Part shown: piece by piece, positions 11,901-12,455 of the stretch
Layout of the letters: each line of letters begins with the position of its first letter
Position numbering within the stretch: the stretch's first letter is position 1
Assembly (NCBI GenBank): GCA_028717055.1
Contig: JAQUOO010000029.1
Location: 1-12,455 of the forward strand
Direction: 5' to 3'
Source: Candidatus Omnitrophota bacterium
GTDB lineage: Bacteria; Omnitrophota; Gorgyraeia; Gygaellales; Profunditerraquicolaceae
Length of the DNA stretch: 12,455 nt
Position numbers and translations under genes: made by a program
The notes under the pieces: model-generated
What the model was told of the DNA's origin: nothing
Databases searched by the model: none
The model's input: the letters and a program-made list of their open reading frames with translations, nothing else

Positions 11901-11926
11901 TAGCCAGCTATGTAATTAGCTGGCTA
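11901..11926. repeat. Perfect 10-bp inverted repeat
   Basis: TAGCCAGCTA-TGTAAT-TAGCTGGCTA. It has no clean T tract, so a terminator role is uncertain. Another stem (CACCGAGC at 11967-11974 with GCTCGGTG at 12014-12021) lies beyond it. No gene is seen from 11831 to 12025. Confidence 0.55.
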
Positions 11927-12025
11927 ATGGAATTTATTCGGAGCAAAAGATTTTTTATAGGAAATCCACCGAGCTTAAACCTATATCGTGTGGTTGAATG
12001 AATTATTTGTAACGCTCGGTGTTAA

Positions 12026-12073
12026 AATAAAAAAGCCCTGCTGAATTTAATCAACAGGGGCTTTTTTATTTTA
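12026..12073. terminator. rRNA operon terminator
   Basis: On the minus strand, directly after 5S, AAAAAAGCCCCTG...CAGGGCTTTTTTATTTT forms a strong GC stem (one bulged C) flanked by A and T runs. It ends the rRNA transcript and could work on both strands. Confidence 0.88.
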
Positions 12074-12074
12074 A

Positions 12075-12188
12075 GGAGCACCGACCTACTCTCACATATC
12101 CTTACGAATACACTACCATCGGCCCTGAGGGGCTTAACTTCCGTATTCGGAATGGGAACGGGTGTTTCCCCCTCGGTAAAGGCACTCC
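12075..12188 (-). rRNA. rrf: 5S ribosomal RNA
   Basis: The minus strand reads GGAGTGCC...CGAACCGG-type 5S layout: ACACCCGTTCCCATTCCGAA, GAAGTTAAGCCC and GATGGTAGT are hallmark 5S segments. Its ends GGAGTGCC and GGTGCTCC pair as helix I with two wobbles. About 114 nt, normal length. It lies about 150 nt after the 23S 3' end and is followed at once by the terminator. Confidence 0.95.
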
Positions 12189-12339
12189 AAATTTTCAACA
12201 AATAACCTTAACAACCACATAATCGCTTTGGGTAAAAACTATTTTTATAAACCTTCGAGAATTAATTTCCTCCACCTTCAACTCTTTTGCAAGAAGAAGG
12301 CTCGGGATATTTTTCCCGCTTTATAAGCGGAAAAAATAT
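12189..12339 (-). other. 23S-5S internal transcribed spacer
   Basis: No tRNA is present. A hairpin (TTTTTTCCGC...GCGGGAAAAA on the minus strand, 12308-12338) lies directly after the 23S 3' end and may be a processing site. Confidence 0.7.
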
Positions 12340-12455
12340 AAGGCCAAGCCAATCGGCTGATTAGTACGCATTAGCTCAAATCCTTACGGATCTTACACAT
12401 TGCGCCTATCAAGGTCGTAGTCTACGACCAGCCTAATGGGGATACTTATTCTTGA
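12340..12455 (-). rRNA. rrl: 23S ribosomal RNA, 3' end (partial)
   Basis: The minus strand ends with GAGCTAATGCGTACTAATCA then GCCGATTGGCTTGGCC, matching the universal 23S 3' terminus (E. coli GAGCTAACCGGTACTAATGA...GGCTTAACC). The stem GGTCGTAGACTACGACC and TTGATAGGC just before it also fit. The gene continues beyond the right edge; the exact 3' base is approximate. Confidence 0.93.

Noticed and set aside
12189..12340. tRNA gene in the 23S-5S spacer
   Set aside because: No cloverleaf, T-loop GTTCAAATC-type segment or acceptor pairing could be found.

Overview
The window looks like a chromosomal segment of a Gram-negative, uncultivated-type bacterium, most likely Omnitrophota. This rests on a truncated secreted protein whose mature start (TITTYYPSPYGVY) I recall as typical of that group, an Mla-type lipid transport operon with a lipoprotein partner (implying an outer membrane), and short A/T-tract repeats of a kind I associate with such genomes. 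I could not run any search, so the phylum is an inference.

Layout. 1-510: the start of a secreted protein (minus strand) diverges from a small XRE regulator. A 20-bp inverted repeat sits exactly in the core promoter of the secreted gene and against the -35 of the regulator. 517-4134 (minus): smr1, STAS-MlaE permease, MlaF ATPase, MlaD and a PqiC-like lipoprotein form one tight operon for phospholipid traffic between the membranes. The lipoprotein has a repeat element built into its N-terminus. 4262-5846 (minus): an NTF2/SnoaL-like protein, a YkgJ-like cysteine cluster protein and an exported protein made of about eleven 15-residue repeats. 6094-7551 (minus): a second operon made of smr2 (about 90% identical to smr1), a T4 endonuclease V-like pyrimidine-dimer glycosylase and an exported alpha/beta hydrolase.

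7600-10720 is more AT-rich and looks accessory. It holds a small unknown P-loop protein bracketed by copies of a dispersed repeat, a DUF4145 zinc-ribbon protein and a Sll1717-family P-loop ATPase. The ATPase gene and the 15-residue-repeat protein gene share a conserved leader ending in an intrinsic terminator, which suggests attenuation or an undescribed cis-acting RNA. 10790-11250 has no convincing gene: it is a GC-rich cluster of five inverted repeats, then a two-helix candidate RNA. 11252-11830 is a BrnT/CopG-type toxin-antitoxin operon with a near-consensus promoter and a perfect 20-bp palindrome over its -10. Its toxin frame is broken by an apparent one-base slip. The window ends with the 3' end of an rRNA operon on the minus strand (23S 3' end, 5S, terminator).

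A recurring theme is that several genes (smr1, smr2, the YkgJ-like gene, probably xre) have a TATAAT-like -10 only 5-7 nt before the ATG and no Shine-Dalgarno, so they are probably leaderless. Two of these promoters also have their -35 inside the terminator hairpin of the preceding gene.
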